Source of the DNA: Phaeobacter piscinae
GTDB taxonomy: Bacteria; Pseudomonadota; Alphaproteobacteria; Rhodobacterales; Rhodobacteraceae
Direction: 5' to 3'
NCBI RefSeq assembly: GCF_002407245.1
Contig: NZ_CP010681.1
Coordinates: 1,116,001-1,180,000 of the forward strand
Length of the DNA stretch: 64,000 nt
In this document: positions 37,189 to 45,107 of the stretch, piece after piece
Layout: each line of letters opens with the position of its first letter
Numbering within the stretch: the first letter of the stretch is position 1
Translations under genes and position numbers: made by a program
The notes under the pieces: model-generated
Database searches by the model: none
What the model was told of the DNA's origin: nothing
The model's input: the letters and a program-made list of their open reading frames with translations, nothing else

Positions 37189-37202
37189 AATCTGATCAAA
37201 TT
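37189..37202. promoter_or_regulatory. Candidate operator A, AATCTGATCAAATT
   Basis: Differs from the perfect palindrome at 32190-32203 by one base in 14. It lies 110 bp upstream of the transporter operon, in a 269-bp gap that must hold its promoter. Confidence 0.55.
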
Positions 37203-37347
37203 GTCCTTGGACTGTTCACCAGTGGGGCCTCTGCCGACCTCTGCGCCAGCCCTGTCGAGTGGGTATCCGCACCGGGCAGGTCGCGGCGCGGTTGTAGGGG
37301 ATGTGGTCTCCGCTCCGGCGCAGGCCCGAGCGGAGGGGTCGGGTGGG

Positions 37348-38133
37348 TCAGCCTGCCGCCTGCTGGCGGATGGATTGCTCGGTCAGCACCGGACCGAGTG
37401 GTGTCGGTACTGCCAGATAGGCGCCCGGTGGGATCTCGCTCACACCCTTCAGATGCAGGGTATTGCGGTGGTCATCATCCAGATTGGCGACAGCCTGCGC
37501 GACAGCAGTGCGAAGGGGGGCCGGATCACGGCTGCTGGCAGTGATCAGCGGCAGGCCCGGCGTTGGCGGTGTCCGCGCCACTTCGACCAGATCCTTGGCC
37601 CAATCATCATGCGCCTGCATCAAGGCCCAACTGACCGCATCAAGGGCGGCGAAATCGGCGGTGCCTTCGGCCACCGCACGGGCGGAGGCGCTGTGGCTGC
37701 CGGATTGAAACAGGCTGCCGGGGAGGAGGGAGAGGTCGCGCAGATGCAGCATCGGCGCGGCCCAGCCGGATTGCGACAGCGCCTCATTATAGGCAAAGCT
37801 GCCGCCAGCGATCTCTCGAAGGCTATGGCCTGCGCGGTTGCGATGGGCGATGAAGACGCTGTTGTAGTGCCCCGGCGGGCAGTCCGCGACGCCGTGATCC
37901 AGCGTTGTAACCAGAGTGACCTGCTCATAGAGACGGGTGCGGTAGGGCAGGCCGCAGGTCTGCGCCAGCAGCAGCTCCGAATCGGACCAGATCGACCAGA
38001 GATCGCCGCCACGGGTGAGGGTTTCCGGCGCGTCGATGGAAGCCGCGGCCAGTTCGGTGCGGATCGCCTGCCACAGGGCATCCAGGGCAGGGGCGGTTTC
38101 GGGGCGGTCATACATCGCCAGACTGGCGATCAT
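37348..38133 (-). CDS. PhnD-like phosphonate/phosphite-type binding protein, no signal peptide
   Basis: A 261-residue protein of the PhnD-type binding fold (ASLAMYDRPETAPALDALWQAIRTEL, LLLAQTCGLPYRTRLYEQVTLVTTLDHGV, GGSFAYNEALSQSGWAAP, GSHSASARAVAEGTADFAALDAVSWAL). It lacks a signal peptide, so it is probably cytoplasmic, unlike transport PhnDs, and no permease or ATPase genes accompany it. Its ATG overlaps the stop of the second TerB gene (ATGA). The ligand is unknown. Confidence 0.85.
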   Translation of the reverse strand: MIASLAMYDRPETAPALDALWQAIRTELAAASIDAPETLTRGGDLWSIWSDSELLLAQTCGLPYRTRLYEQVTLVTTLDHGVADCPPGHYNSVFIAHRNRAGHSLREIAGGSFAYNEALSQSGWAAPMLHLRDLSLLPGSLFQSGSHSASARAVAEGTADFAALDAVSWALMQAHDDWAKDLVEVARTPPTPGLPLITASSRDPAPLRTAVAQAVANLDDDHRNTLHLKGVSEIPPGAYLAVPTPLGPVLTEQSIRQQAAG

Positions 38134-38570
38134 GAGCTGGCCTCCGCGCGTTGACGGGCACGGGCGCTGTCAACATCGCTGACCCCCAGGAGGCTGGCAG
38201 ACAGGCGCAGAAGCGCGTCCTCGGCCGCGTCACGCTTGCCATCGGCCAGCACCACCTGCCACAGGGCTTCGACCACGGCCATGCGGTTTTCATACGCAAC
38301 GGCGTCCTTGATCGCGCGGGTAAAGCGGACGGTGTCGGGGGCCTCGGCCTCCAGCGCCTCGGCCTGTTCGCGCAGCAGGATGGCGCCGCCCAGGTCGAGA
38401 TCGTAGCGCGCCCGCAGGATCCGGTCGATCCGGTCCCGCTCATCGTCGGAGTAATTGTGATCAGACCGCGCAATCCGCACCAGAAGGGCGCAAAGGGCAA
38501 GGCGCGCATCGCCATCGTCCAGCGGCTCCGGCGCGGGGGCCAGCAGTCGTCCAAGCAGTTCCTTGATCAT
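38130..38570 (-). CDS. TerB-domain protein (copy 2)
   Basis: A 146-residue, acidic, all-helical TerB-like protein. Its halves repeat the theme LALCALLVRIARSDHNYSDDERDRIDRILRARYDLD and EALWQVVLADGKRDAAEDALLRLSASLLGVSDVDS. TerB proteins bind divalent metals and appear in tellurite and stress systems (family knowledge). It overlaps the preceding TerB gene and the following PhnD-like gene by 4 bp each. Confidence 0.88.
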   Translation of the reverse strand: MIKELLGRLLAPAPEPLDDGDARLALCALLVRIARSDHNYSDDERDRIDRILRARYDLDLGGAILLREQAEALEAEAPDTVRFTRAIKDAVAYENRMAVVEALWQVVLADGKRDAAEDALLRLSASLLGVSDVDSARARQRAEASS

Positions 38571-39118
38571 GGCTGCGGCTCCTTATCTGACGGGTCGGGG
38601 GTGGGCGATACCGTGGTGGCGCCTGCAAGCGTGCTTTCTGTGGCTGGCTGGCCTGCGGCCACGCCCTGCTCCGGGCCAAGGAGTTTGCCCTGCGCGCGGG
38701 CGCGGGCGGTGTCGCTGTCGGCCTTGGAGAGGCCCATCGCCTTGCGTGCGTCCTCGACGATCTTCATCTCGCCGGGGTGTTCATGGCCATCCGCCAACAC
38801 CACCTCCCAAAGCGCATCCAGCGCTGCGAGCCGTTCCTCAAGCCCGGTGGTTTCGCGGATCAGGCGACCGAACGTGTCGGTTTCCGGCGCGGCGGCGTGC
38901 AGTTTTTCGCAGGCGGCGCGGACCTTTGCCGCCTCAATCGCGTCGTGTTGATAGAGACGGGCCAGAATGCGGTCGATCAGGCTGATCTCTTCCAGCTGGT
39001 AGTCCCGGTCTGATTGCGCCACCCGCACCAGCAGCGCGCCAAGCGCCAGCTCGGCATCGGGGTCCGGCTGGGCGGGGGTCTTTTGCGGTCGAAAGACCTG
39101 AAACAGTTTTTTCAGCAT
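38567..39118 (-). CDS. TerB-domain protein (copy 1)
   Basis: The first gene of the operon encodes a 183-residue TerB-like protein, a close paralogue of the next gene (LALGALLVRVAQSDRDYQLEEISLIDRILARLYQHD; DALWEVVLADGHEHPGEMKIVEDARKAMGLSKADSDTARARAQG). The last ~45 residues are low-complexity and polar (GPEQGVAAGQPATEST...). The two copies look like a tandem duplication. Function unknown. Confidence 0.88.
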   Translation of the reverse strand: MLKKLFQVFRPQKTPAQPDPDAELALGALLVRVAQSDRDYQLEEISLIDRILARLYQHDAIEAAKVRAACEKLHAAAPETDTFGRLIRETTGLEERLAALDALWEVVLADGHEHPGEMKIVEDARKAMGLSKADSDTARARAQGKLLGPEQGVAAGQPATESTLAGATTVSPTPDPSDKEPQP

Positions 39119-39160
39119 GGCACTATTCTACCCTTGAGCGCGTCCAGAACCAAGCAGGCC

Positions 39161-39454
39161 CTAGTCGCCGTAGCCTTCGATGATTTCCATATCGCCGGTG
39201 GAGACCGGATCGCGCAGCGCCTTGGCCTGCTGATAGGCGACGGAGTCGTAACAGGCTTTGGCGGTGGCAAAATCCTTGAATTCGATCACCACGGTGCGGG
39301 CGCGGGTCTGGCCCTCGCGGACCTCTTTGGGGCCGCCACGGATCAGGAATTTGGCGCCGTATTCGGCAAAGGGGGCCGCATTGGCCGCAACATAGTTCTT
39401 GTAGCGGTCCATATCATCAACGTCGACATGGGCGACCCAGTATCCTTTGGGCAT
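39161..39454 (-). CDS. DUF1330 family protein
   Basis: A 97-residue ferredoxin-like, dimeric-alpha/beta-barrel protein with the DUF1330 pattern KGYWVAHVDVDDMDRYKNYVAANAAPFAEYGAKFLIRGG and ARTVVIEFKDFATAKACYDSVAYQQAKALR. The biochemical role is not established. The ribosome site is AGGA about 9 bases upstream. It precedes the TerB operon by 42 bp and might be co-transcribed. Confidence 0.9.
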   Translation of the reverse strand: MPKGYWVAHVDVDDMDRYKNYVAANAAPFAEYGAKFLIRGGPKEVREGQTRARTVVIEFKDFATAKACYDSVAYQQAKALRDPVSTGDMEIIEGYGD

Positions 39455-39680
39455 GGGGGGTCCTTTCTGGCGCGGATATCAAGCTGTTGTCACAGGCTGA
39501 TACAGAACCGGGCCAAAGGCAATGACCGCATTGCGCGGTTTTTCCCCTTATGCGGAAGATTTGACGGGACCGTTCAGCCAATGGGCCGATTTGCGCAGAT
39601 TTAGCGCAGATGTGACGGCACCCTTGGGGCGCTGCGCAGAAGCACCAGCGGTCTGCGGCACTGTCCAATGCGCGGTTTTT

Positions 39681-39715
39681 GGGGCAAGCCGGTAATGATA
39701 CCAGTGGCTTGCCCC
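39681..39715. other. 10-bp hairpin after valS
   Basis: GGGGCAAGCC (39681-39690) pairs perfectly with GGCTTGCCCC (39706-39715). It is 15 bp past the valS stop but has no T tract on the minus strand, so it may protect the 3' end or terminate weakly. Confidence 0.55.
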
Positions 39716-39729
39716 GTTATTATAGGCGG

Positions 39730-42700
39730 TCAGCCGATTTCAGCCAGACGCGCCAGCGCCTCTTTGATCTTGGCCTCTTCTTCCTCGCGCAGGGCAAGGT
39801 TTTCGCGAGCTTCGGCGACGACCTCCTCCGGCGCGGAGGCGGCAAATTTAGGGTTGTTCAGACGCCCACGCAGGCCGCCCAGCTCCTTGGCGAGTTTGCC
39901 GAGGGTTTTCTCCAGACGGGCCTTTTCAGCATCCACGTCGATCACATCCGCCAGCGGCAGGCCAAAGGACGCACCGGGGGCCGCCACGGAGGCGCAGCCT
40001 TTGGGGAAGGTCTCAACCTGCTCCAGCGTGGTGATCCGCGCAAGTTTCTGGATCATCGCCTCATTCTTCTCCCAGGCGGCGCGCGCCTGATCGGAGAATT
40101 CTGTCACCACCATCGGGATTTTGGCACCGGCGGGCACATGCATCTGCGCGCGGGTGGAGCGGATGTTCTCAATCGCGGTGATCACCCAGTTCATTTCGGC
40201 GTCCGCATCGGCGTTGACCAATTCGGTGCCATAGGTCGGCCAGTCTTCATGCACCAGCATGGTGTCACGCTTGGCGGTATTGCCCCAGAGCTCTTCGGTG
40301 ATGAAGGGCATGATCGGATGCAGAAGGATCATGCACTGGTCCAGCACCCAGCCAAGCGTCTGGCGGGTCTCGGCGATCACCGCCTCATCATCAGAGTTGA
40401 ACAGCGGTTTGCTGAGTTCGATATACCAGTCACAGACCTTGCCCCAGACAAAGGCATAAAGACCGAGGGCCGCATCGTTGAAGCGGTAGGCGTCCAGGGC
40501 GGCATCCACTTCCACGCGGACCTTGGCGGTCTCGCCGATGATCCATTGGTTCACCGCGGCCTTGGCGTCGGGGCAGGCATAGGCCGGGGTTTCGGCGTCA
40601 TAGACGTTGTTGAAATGGGCGAAGTTCACCGCATTCCACAGTTTGGTGCCAAAGTTGCGGTAGCCCGCGATGCGCTGCATATCGAGCTTCAGCACGCCAC
40701 CAAGGCTGGCCATCGCCGCATTGGTGAAGCGCAGCGCGTCGGCGCCGTATTCGTCGATGATCTCCAGCGGATCGACCACGTTGCCGGTGGATTTCGACAT
40801 CTTTTTGCCCTTGGCATCGCGGACGAGGCCATGGAGGTAGACGGTGTCGAAGGGGATGCGCTTTTCGACCGGCAGATCCTGATCCAGAACCGCCAGCTGC
40901 ATCATCATCATCCGCGCAACCCAGAAGAACAGAATGTCCTGACCTGTCACCAGGGTAGAGGTCGGGAAGTACTTCTGCATCTCGGCGGTGTCTTCCGGCC
41001 AGCCCAGCGTGCCAATCGGCCAGAGACCGGAGGAGAACCAGGTGTCGAGGACGTCGGGGTCGCGGAACAACGCAACTTTTCTTTCTTTGGAAGTTTGCGG
41101 GTCCAGAGATTGCTGAATGGCTGTAATGATGGACGCAGCGCCAAACTTCTGTTCAAAATCCTCTCGCGCTGCGCCGAATGTTTCCAGAACAACTGCGTCA
41201 CGGCCATAATACTCGAGCGCAAGCTTAAGAGCTTCTTCTTCAGAGGAAGCGCAGAAACGCTGGAGGTCGCCAGCACCAATCGTATATGATTGGCGTCCGT
41301 CCTCGGTAACTTCTGCCTTTTTCGGCCCATACCAAACCGGGATCTGATGGCCCCACCACAGCTGGCGCGAGATGCACCAGGGTTCGATGTTTTCCAGCCA
41401 GTGGTAATAGGTCTTCTCACCGCTCTCCGGCAGGATCTTGACGGTGCCGTCTTTCACCGCGTCCAGCGCCGGGGCGACGATCTTCGCCGCGTCCACGAAC
41501 CACTGGTCGGTCAGCATCGGCTCAATCACCACTTTGGAGCGGTCGCCAAAGGGCTGCATGATCGGCTTGTTTTCAACGTAGGCCACAGTTTCGGAGACTT
41601 CGCTCTCGTTGCCGTCCTCATCCTTCACCGTTTTGGTCACGGTCTGCATCACGGCGAGACCTTCGGCGGTGATATCGGCGACCACGCGTTTGCGCGCCTC
41701 GAAACGGTCCAGGCCACGGTATTCTTCCGGCACCAGGTTCATCGCGGCGATGCTGGCTTCGGTGAATTCTGCCTCACCATTGGCGATGGCTTGTGCTTTG
41801 GCGGCCTCTTCTACATAGGGCGCGCCGTCGCTGCGCATATGCGCCTTGGTGTCCATCAGGTTATACATCGGAATGCCGCCACGCTTGGCGACCTGATAGT
41901 CGTTGAAATCATGGGCGCCGGTGATTTTCACCGCGCCAGAGCCGAAATCCTTGTCCGGGTATTCATCCGTGATGATCGGGATCAGGCGGCGGTGTTCCTT
42001 GGGGCCGACCGGGATTTCGACCAGCTTGCCCACGATGGGGGCATAACGCTCGTCCGATGGGTGCACCGCCACCGCGCCGTCGCCCAGCATGGTTTCCGGG
42101 CGGGTGGTGGCGATGGAGATATAATCGCGCTCTTCCTCCAGCGTGACGTTGCCGTCTTCGTCTTTCTCCACATAGGTGTAGGTGGCGCCACCGGCGAGCG
42201 GGTATTTGAAGTGCCACATATGGCCCGCAACCTCGATATTCTCCACCTCAAGGTCGGAGATCGCGGTTTCAAAATGCGGATCCCAGTTCACCAGCCGCTT
42301 GCCGCGGTAGATCAGACCCTTGTTGTACATCTCCACAAAGACCTTGATGACGGCGTCGTGGAAATTCGGGGAATTCTCGTGTCCGGTGCGGGTGTCGCCC
42401 TGCGCGCCTGCCATGGTGAAGGCGGTGCGGTCATAGTCACAGGAGGCACCGAGACGCTTCAGCTGGTTGATGATGGTGCCGCCGGATTGCTCTTTCCATT
42501 CCCAGATTTTTTGAAGGAACTCGGGGCGGGAGAAGTCGGTGCGTTTCTTGCCGTCCTTGGCCAGCTCACGCTCCACCACCATCTGGGTGGCGATGCCGGC
42601 ATGGTCGGTGCCGGGCTGCCAGAGCGTGTCATAGCCCTGCATGCGCTTCCAGCGGATTAGGATGTCCTGGAGTGTGTTGTTGAAGGCATGGCCCATGTGC

Positions 42701-42852
42701 AGGACGCCGGTGACGTTTGGGGGCGGGATCATAACGCTGTAGGTTTCGCTGCGCTTGGCATTTGCGCCTGCGCGGAAACAGCCTGCCTTCTCCCAGGCCT
42801 CGGAAAGCCGGGCTTCGGCTTCGGCTGCGTTAAATGTCTTGTCCATCGCCAT
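39730..42852 (-). CDS. valS: Valyl-tRNA synthetase
   Basis: ValRS charges tRNA-Val and edits Thr. The 1040-residue product has HIGH as HMGH (52-55), editing-domain landmarks ([18 protein letters not shown]), [36 protein letters not shown] (~683) and a C-terminal coiled coil ([21 protein letters not shown]). ATG 42852 follows GGCAGGA; ATG 42846 is an alternative. Residues ~508-595, between WYGP and DVLDTW, are about 50 residues longer than in E. coli and visibly AT-richer (see findings). Confidence 0.97.
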   Translation of the reverse strand: MAMDKTFNAAEAEARLSEAWEKAGCFRAGANAKRSETYSVMIPPPNVTGVLHMGHAFNNTLQDILIRWKRMQGYDTLWQPGTDHAGIATQMVVERELAKDGKKRTDFSRPEFLQKIWEWKEQSGGTIINQLKRLGASCDYDRTAFTMAGAQGDTRTGHENSPNFHDAVIKVFVEMYNKGLIYRGKRLVNWDPHFETAISDLEVENIEVAGHMWHFKYPLAGGATYTYVEKDEDGNVTLEEERDYISIATTRPETMLGDGAVAVHPSDERYAPIVGKLVEIPVGPKEHRRLIPIITDEYPDKDFGSGAVKITGAHDFNDYQVAKRGGIPMYNLMDTKAHMRSDGAPYVEEAAKAQAIANGEAEFTEASIAAMNLVPEEYRGLDRFEARKRVVADITAEGLAVMQTVTKTVKDEDGNESEVSETVAYVENKPIMQPFGDRSKVVIEPMLTDQWFVDAAKIVAPALDAVKDGTVKILPESGEKTYYHWLENIEPWCISRQLWWGHQIPVWYGPKKAEVTEDGRQSYTIGAGDLQRFCASSEEEALKLALEYYGRDAVVLETFGAAREDFEQKFGAASIITAIQQSLDPQTSKERKVALFRDPDVLDTWFSSGLWPIGTLGWPEDTAEMQKYFPTSTLVTGQDILFFWVARMMMMQLAVLDQDLPVEKRIPFDTVYLHGLVRDAKGKKMSKSTGNVVDPLEIIDEYGADALRFTNAAMASLGGVLKLDMQRIAGYRNFGTKLWNAVNFAHFNNVYDAETPAYACPDAKAAVNQWIIGETAKVRVEVDAALDAYRFNDAALGLYAFVWGKVCDWYIELSKPLFNSDDEAVIAETRQTLGWVLDQCMILLHPIMPFITEELWGNTAKRDTMLVHEDWPTYGTELVNADADAEMNWVITAIENIRSTRAQMHVPAGAKIPMVVTEFSDQARAAWEKNEAMIQKLARITTLEQVETFPKGCASVAAPGASFGLPLADVIDVDAEKARLEKTLGKLAKELGGLRGRLNNPKFAASAPEEVVAEARENLALREEEEAKIKEALARLAEIG

Positions 42853-43284
42853 CGGAATGTCCTGCCTGCGTATCTGTCTGATCGGGTCATCCCATACCGA
42901 ATGGTGTGGGAAAGGGGAAGTCTCGATAGAGAAACCGGCGCGGCGGACCGGTGCGCGATTTAGGCGAATTGAAAAAAGATTGGAACGATCTTCGTGATAA
43001 CGACGTTTTAAGCTTAGTCCGGCACGGTGGATGACGGGGAAACTGGGTTGCTGATGACAGTGAGTGATGTCGCATCCGGTTGACCAGGGTGGGTTCCAAG
43101 CTGCCCTTTCATCAGCAGGCCTCCCTCGGGCCTTGCGTACCGATCGCCATGGTTTCAAGTCGCCCGGGCACCCTTGATGCGAATACCGCAGGGGTGGCCG
43201 GGCGCACGAATTTTTAGGGAAGATTTTTGCAGCCGCCGCATCAGCTGATCAGCCCTTCGTGAGTAATTTACTGGCGCGGGCAAC
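42853..43284. other. 432-bp gap upstream of valS
   Basis: No gene is visible. It holds the valS promoter region and the 3' end of the Lrp-type gene. AAGAT-N7-ATCTT, a small inverted repeat, lies at about 42976. Confidence 0.45.
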
Positions 43285-43722
43285 CTACTGGCCGGTGCGA
43301 TCCAGTTTTGTGGCCAAATGGATCAGGCTCTCGGAGGAGCGCACGCCGCGTGCTTCGCCGATGCGATCAATCGTCTCGTCCAGCTCAGTGGTGGTTTGCG
43401 CCACCACCTGCGCCAAGAGGTCAAACCGGCCTGAGGTGGTGTGCACGACCTCGACGCCCGGCAGTCCGCGCAATCGGGCCAGAACCTCAGGGCCGGAGCG
43501 TGGTTCAATCGAGATCAGCACCGTCGCCTGCAATGGCGGGCGCGCCTGCGCCGAGGTGCGCAGCGTGTAACCGCTGATCACGCCGGAGCTTTCCAATCGT
43601 TCAATCCGCGCCTGTACAGTGGTGCGTGCAAGGCCCAGACGGCGTGCCAGATCGGCCACCGGGCGGCGGGCGTTTTCCCGCAGGAGCGTCAGGAGGTTCT
43701 GGTCGGTTTCGTCGGTTTGCAT
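43285..43722 (-). CDS. Lrp/AsnC-family regulator
   Basis: A 145-residue Lrp-family DNA-binding protein: N-terminal helix-turn-helix (DQNLLTLLRENARRPVADLARRLGLARTTVQARIERLESSGVISGYTL) and a C-terminal RAM ligand-binding domain (VLARLRGLPGVEVVHTTSGRFDLLAQVVAQTTTELDETIDRIGEARGVRSSESLI). It is divergent from an ornithine-decarboxylase-like gene with a 110-bp gap carrying two operator-like repeats, so it probably controls that gene. Confidence 0.93.
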   Translation of the reverse strand: MQTDETDQNLLTLLRENARRPVADLARRLGLARTTVQARIERLESSGVISGYTLRTSAQARPPLQATVLISIEPRSGPEVLARLRGLPGVEVVHTTSGRFDLLAQVVAQTTTELDETIDRIGEARGVRSSESLIHLATKLDRTGQ

Positions 43723-43737
43723 ATGTGGCCTGCGATG

Positions 43738-43785
43738 TGACGTTATCTTTCGTCATTATAGGCAATGTGACGAGCGAAATCGACG
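43738..43785. promoter_or_regulatory. Two operator-like repeats 30 bp apart, Lrp/decarboxylase gap
   Basis: TGACGTTATCTTTCGTCA (43738-43755) is a perfect TGACG-N8-CGTCA repeat. TGACGAGCGAAATCGACG (43768-43785) begins with the same half-site exactly 30 bp, about three helical turns, later. Both lie between the divergent genes and suit an Lrp-type multimer. Confidence 0.6.
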
Positions 43786-43832
43786 GCGTAGTGGCGGAAA
43801 ATGGAAAAAACATCCAATTAAGGCCGATATCC

Positions 43833-44984
43833 ATGCAGCAGATCCCACCTCTCTGGCTTTCCCCTGAAACCCATTTGGCGCGCAGTACACCAGATCATCC
43901 GATCCTGTATTTTTCGCCGCGGGTGCTGCATGACGTGGCCAACCGGTTTCAGCGCGGTTTTCCGGGGCTGGTGACCTATGCGGTGAAGGCGAACCCGCAT
44001 CCGGCGGTGCTGTCCAATCTGGTGGCGGCAGGCATTACCGGATTTGACGTGGCCTCGCCTGCGGAAATGGACGCGGTGCGTGCCGCCAGCCCGGACGCGG
44101 TGATGCATTACAACAATCCGGTACGCTCGGACGTTGAGATCGCCGCCGGCATCGCCCATGGGGTGGCGAGCTGGTCGGTGGATGAGCCGAGCGAGCTGGA
44201 GAAGCTGGCCGATGTGCCCAAGAGCTGTGAAATCGCTGTGCGCTTTGCCCTGCCGGTGGCGGGTGCGGCCTATGATTTTGGCAGCAAGTTCGGGGCAGAG
44301 CCGGATATGGCGGTCGAATTGTTGAAGCGGGTGGCGGCAGAGGGCTGGACGCCTGCGTTGTGTTTCCACCCCGGAACACAGTGCGAGGATGAAAGCGCCT
44401 GGGTCGAATATGTCCATGCGGCCAAGCGCATCATCGACGCCGCAGGGGTAAAGATTGCGCGGTTGAACGTCGGTGGTGGCTTTGCGGCGAACCGTGATGG
44501 GGTGGCACCGGATCTGGAGAAGGTTTTTGCCGCGATCTCCGTGGCGGCAGAGGCGGCCTTTGGTGCGGAGCAACCGGTGCTGATCTGCGAGCCGGGGCGC
44601 GCCATGGTGTCGGAGAGCTTTACGCTGGCGGCGCGGATCAAGGGGATGCGCAAGGCCGGTGAGGTGGTGTTCCTCAACGACGGGATTTACGGCGGCCTGG
44701 TGGATATCCGCGACATGGGTCTGCCGGGGCGGGTCGAAGTGGTTGCCGCTGATGGCACCCGTCGGGGGGCAGACGCCCAGCCGCGCGTGGTTTTTGGCCC
44801 CACTTGTGACAGTCTGGACCGGTTGCCGGATGGGCTGCCGCTGCCACGCGATACGCAGATTGGTGACTATGTGCTGTTCCCCGGTCTTGGCGCCTATTCC
44901 TCGGCCATGAGCACGCAGTTCAACGGCTATGGTCTGTCTGACGTGGCGACGGTGATCGAGCTGTCTGGACAAGCGCGCCCTTAA
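43833..44984 (+). CDS. PLP-dependent ornithine/lysine decarboxylase (fold III)
   Basis: A 383-residue fold-type III decarboxylase making putrescine or cadaverine. It shows the PLP lysine (Lys52 in YAVKANPHP), a central HPGTQ loop (CFHPGTQCED), GGG phosphate loop NVGGGFA, CEPGRAMV and the catalytic Cys in GPTCDSLD, then DYVLFPGLGAYSSAMSTQFNGYG. The Cys motif favours ornithine decarboxylase, but the family includes bifunctional Orn/Lys enzymes. ATG 43833 follows AAGG. The divergent Lrp is the probable regulator. Confidence 0.92.
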   Translation: MQQIPPLWLSPETHLARSTPDHPILYFSPRVLHDVANRFQRGFPGLVTYAVKANPHPAVLSNLVAAGITGFDVASPAEMDAVRAASPDAVMHYNNPVRSDVEIAAGIAHGVASWSVDEPSELEKLADVPKSCEIAVRFALPVAGAAYDFGSKFGAEPDMAVELLKRVAAEGWTPALCFHPGTQCEDESAWVEYVHAAKRIIDAAGVKIARLNVGGGFAANRDGVAPDLEKVFAAISVAAEAAFGAEQPVLICEPGRAMVSESFTLAARIKGMRKAGEVVFLNDGIYGGLVDIRDMGLPGRVEVVAADGTRRGADAQPRVVFGPTCDSLDRLPDGLPLPRDTQIGDYVLFPGLGAYSSAMSTQFNGYGLSDVATVIELSGQARP

Positions 44985-45107
44985 GGCTACTGTCGCATCT
45001 GACGGGATCAATTGGCGCGGCGCGCAGGGCATATCACCTGCGCGCCGCGGTTTTGTGTTTGCCATCGGCAAACCGGGTCCGTGACATCAGTGAGGGCAGG
45101 GGCAGAG

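Noticed and set aside
37348..38133. Treating the PhnD-like gene as part of a phosphonate transporter
   Set aside because: It has no signal peptide and no permease or ATPase neighbours; its partners are TerB genes.
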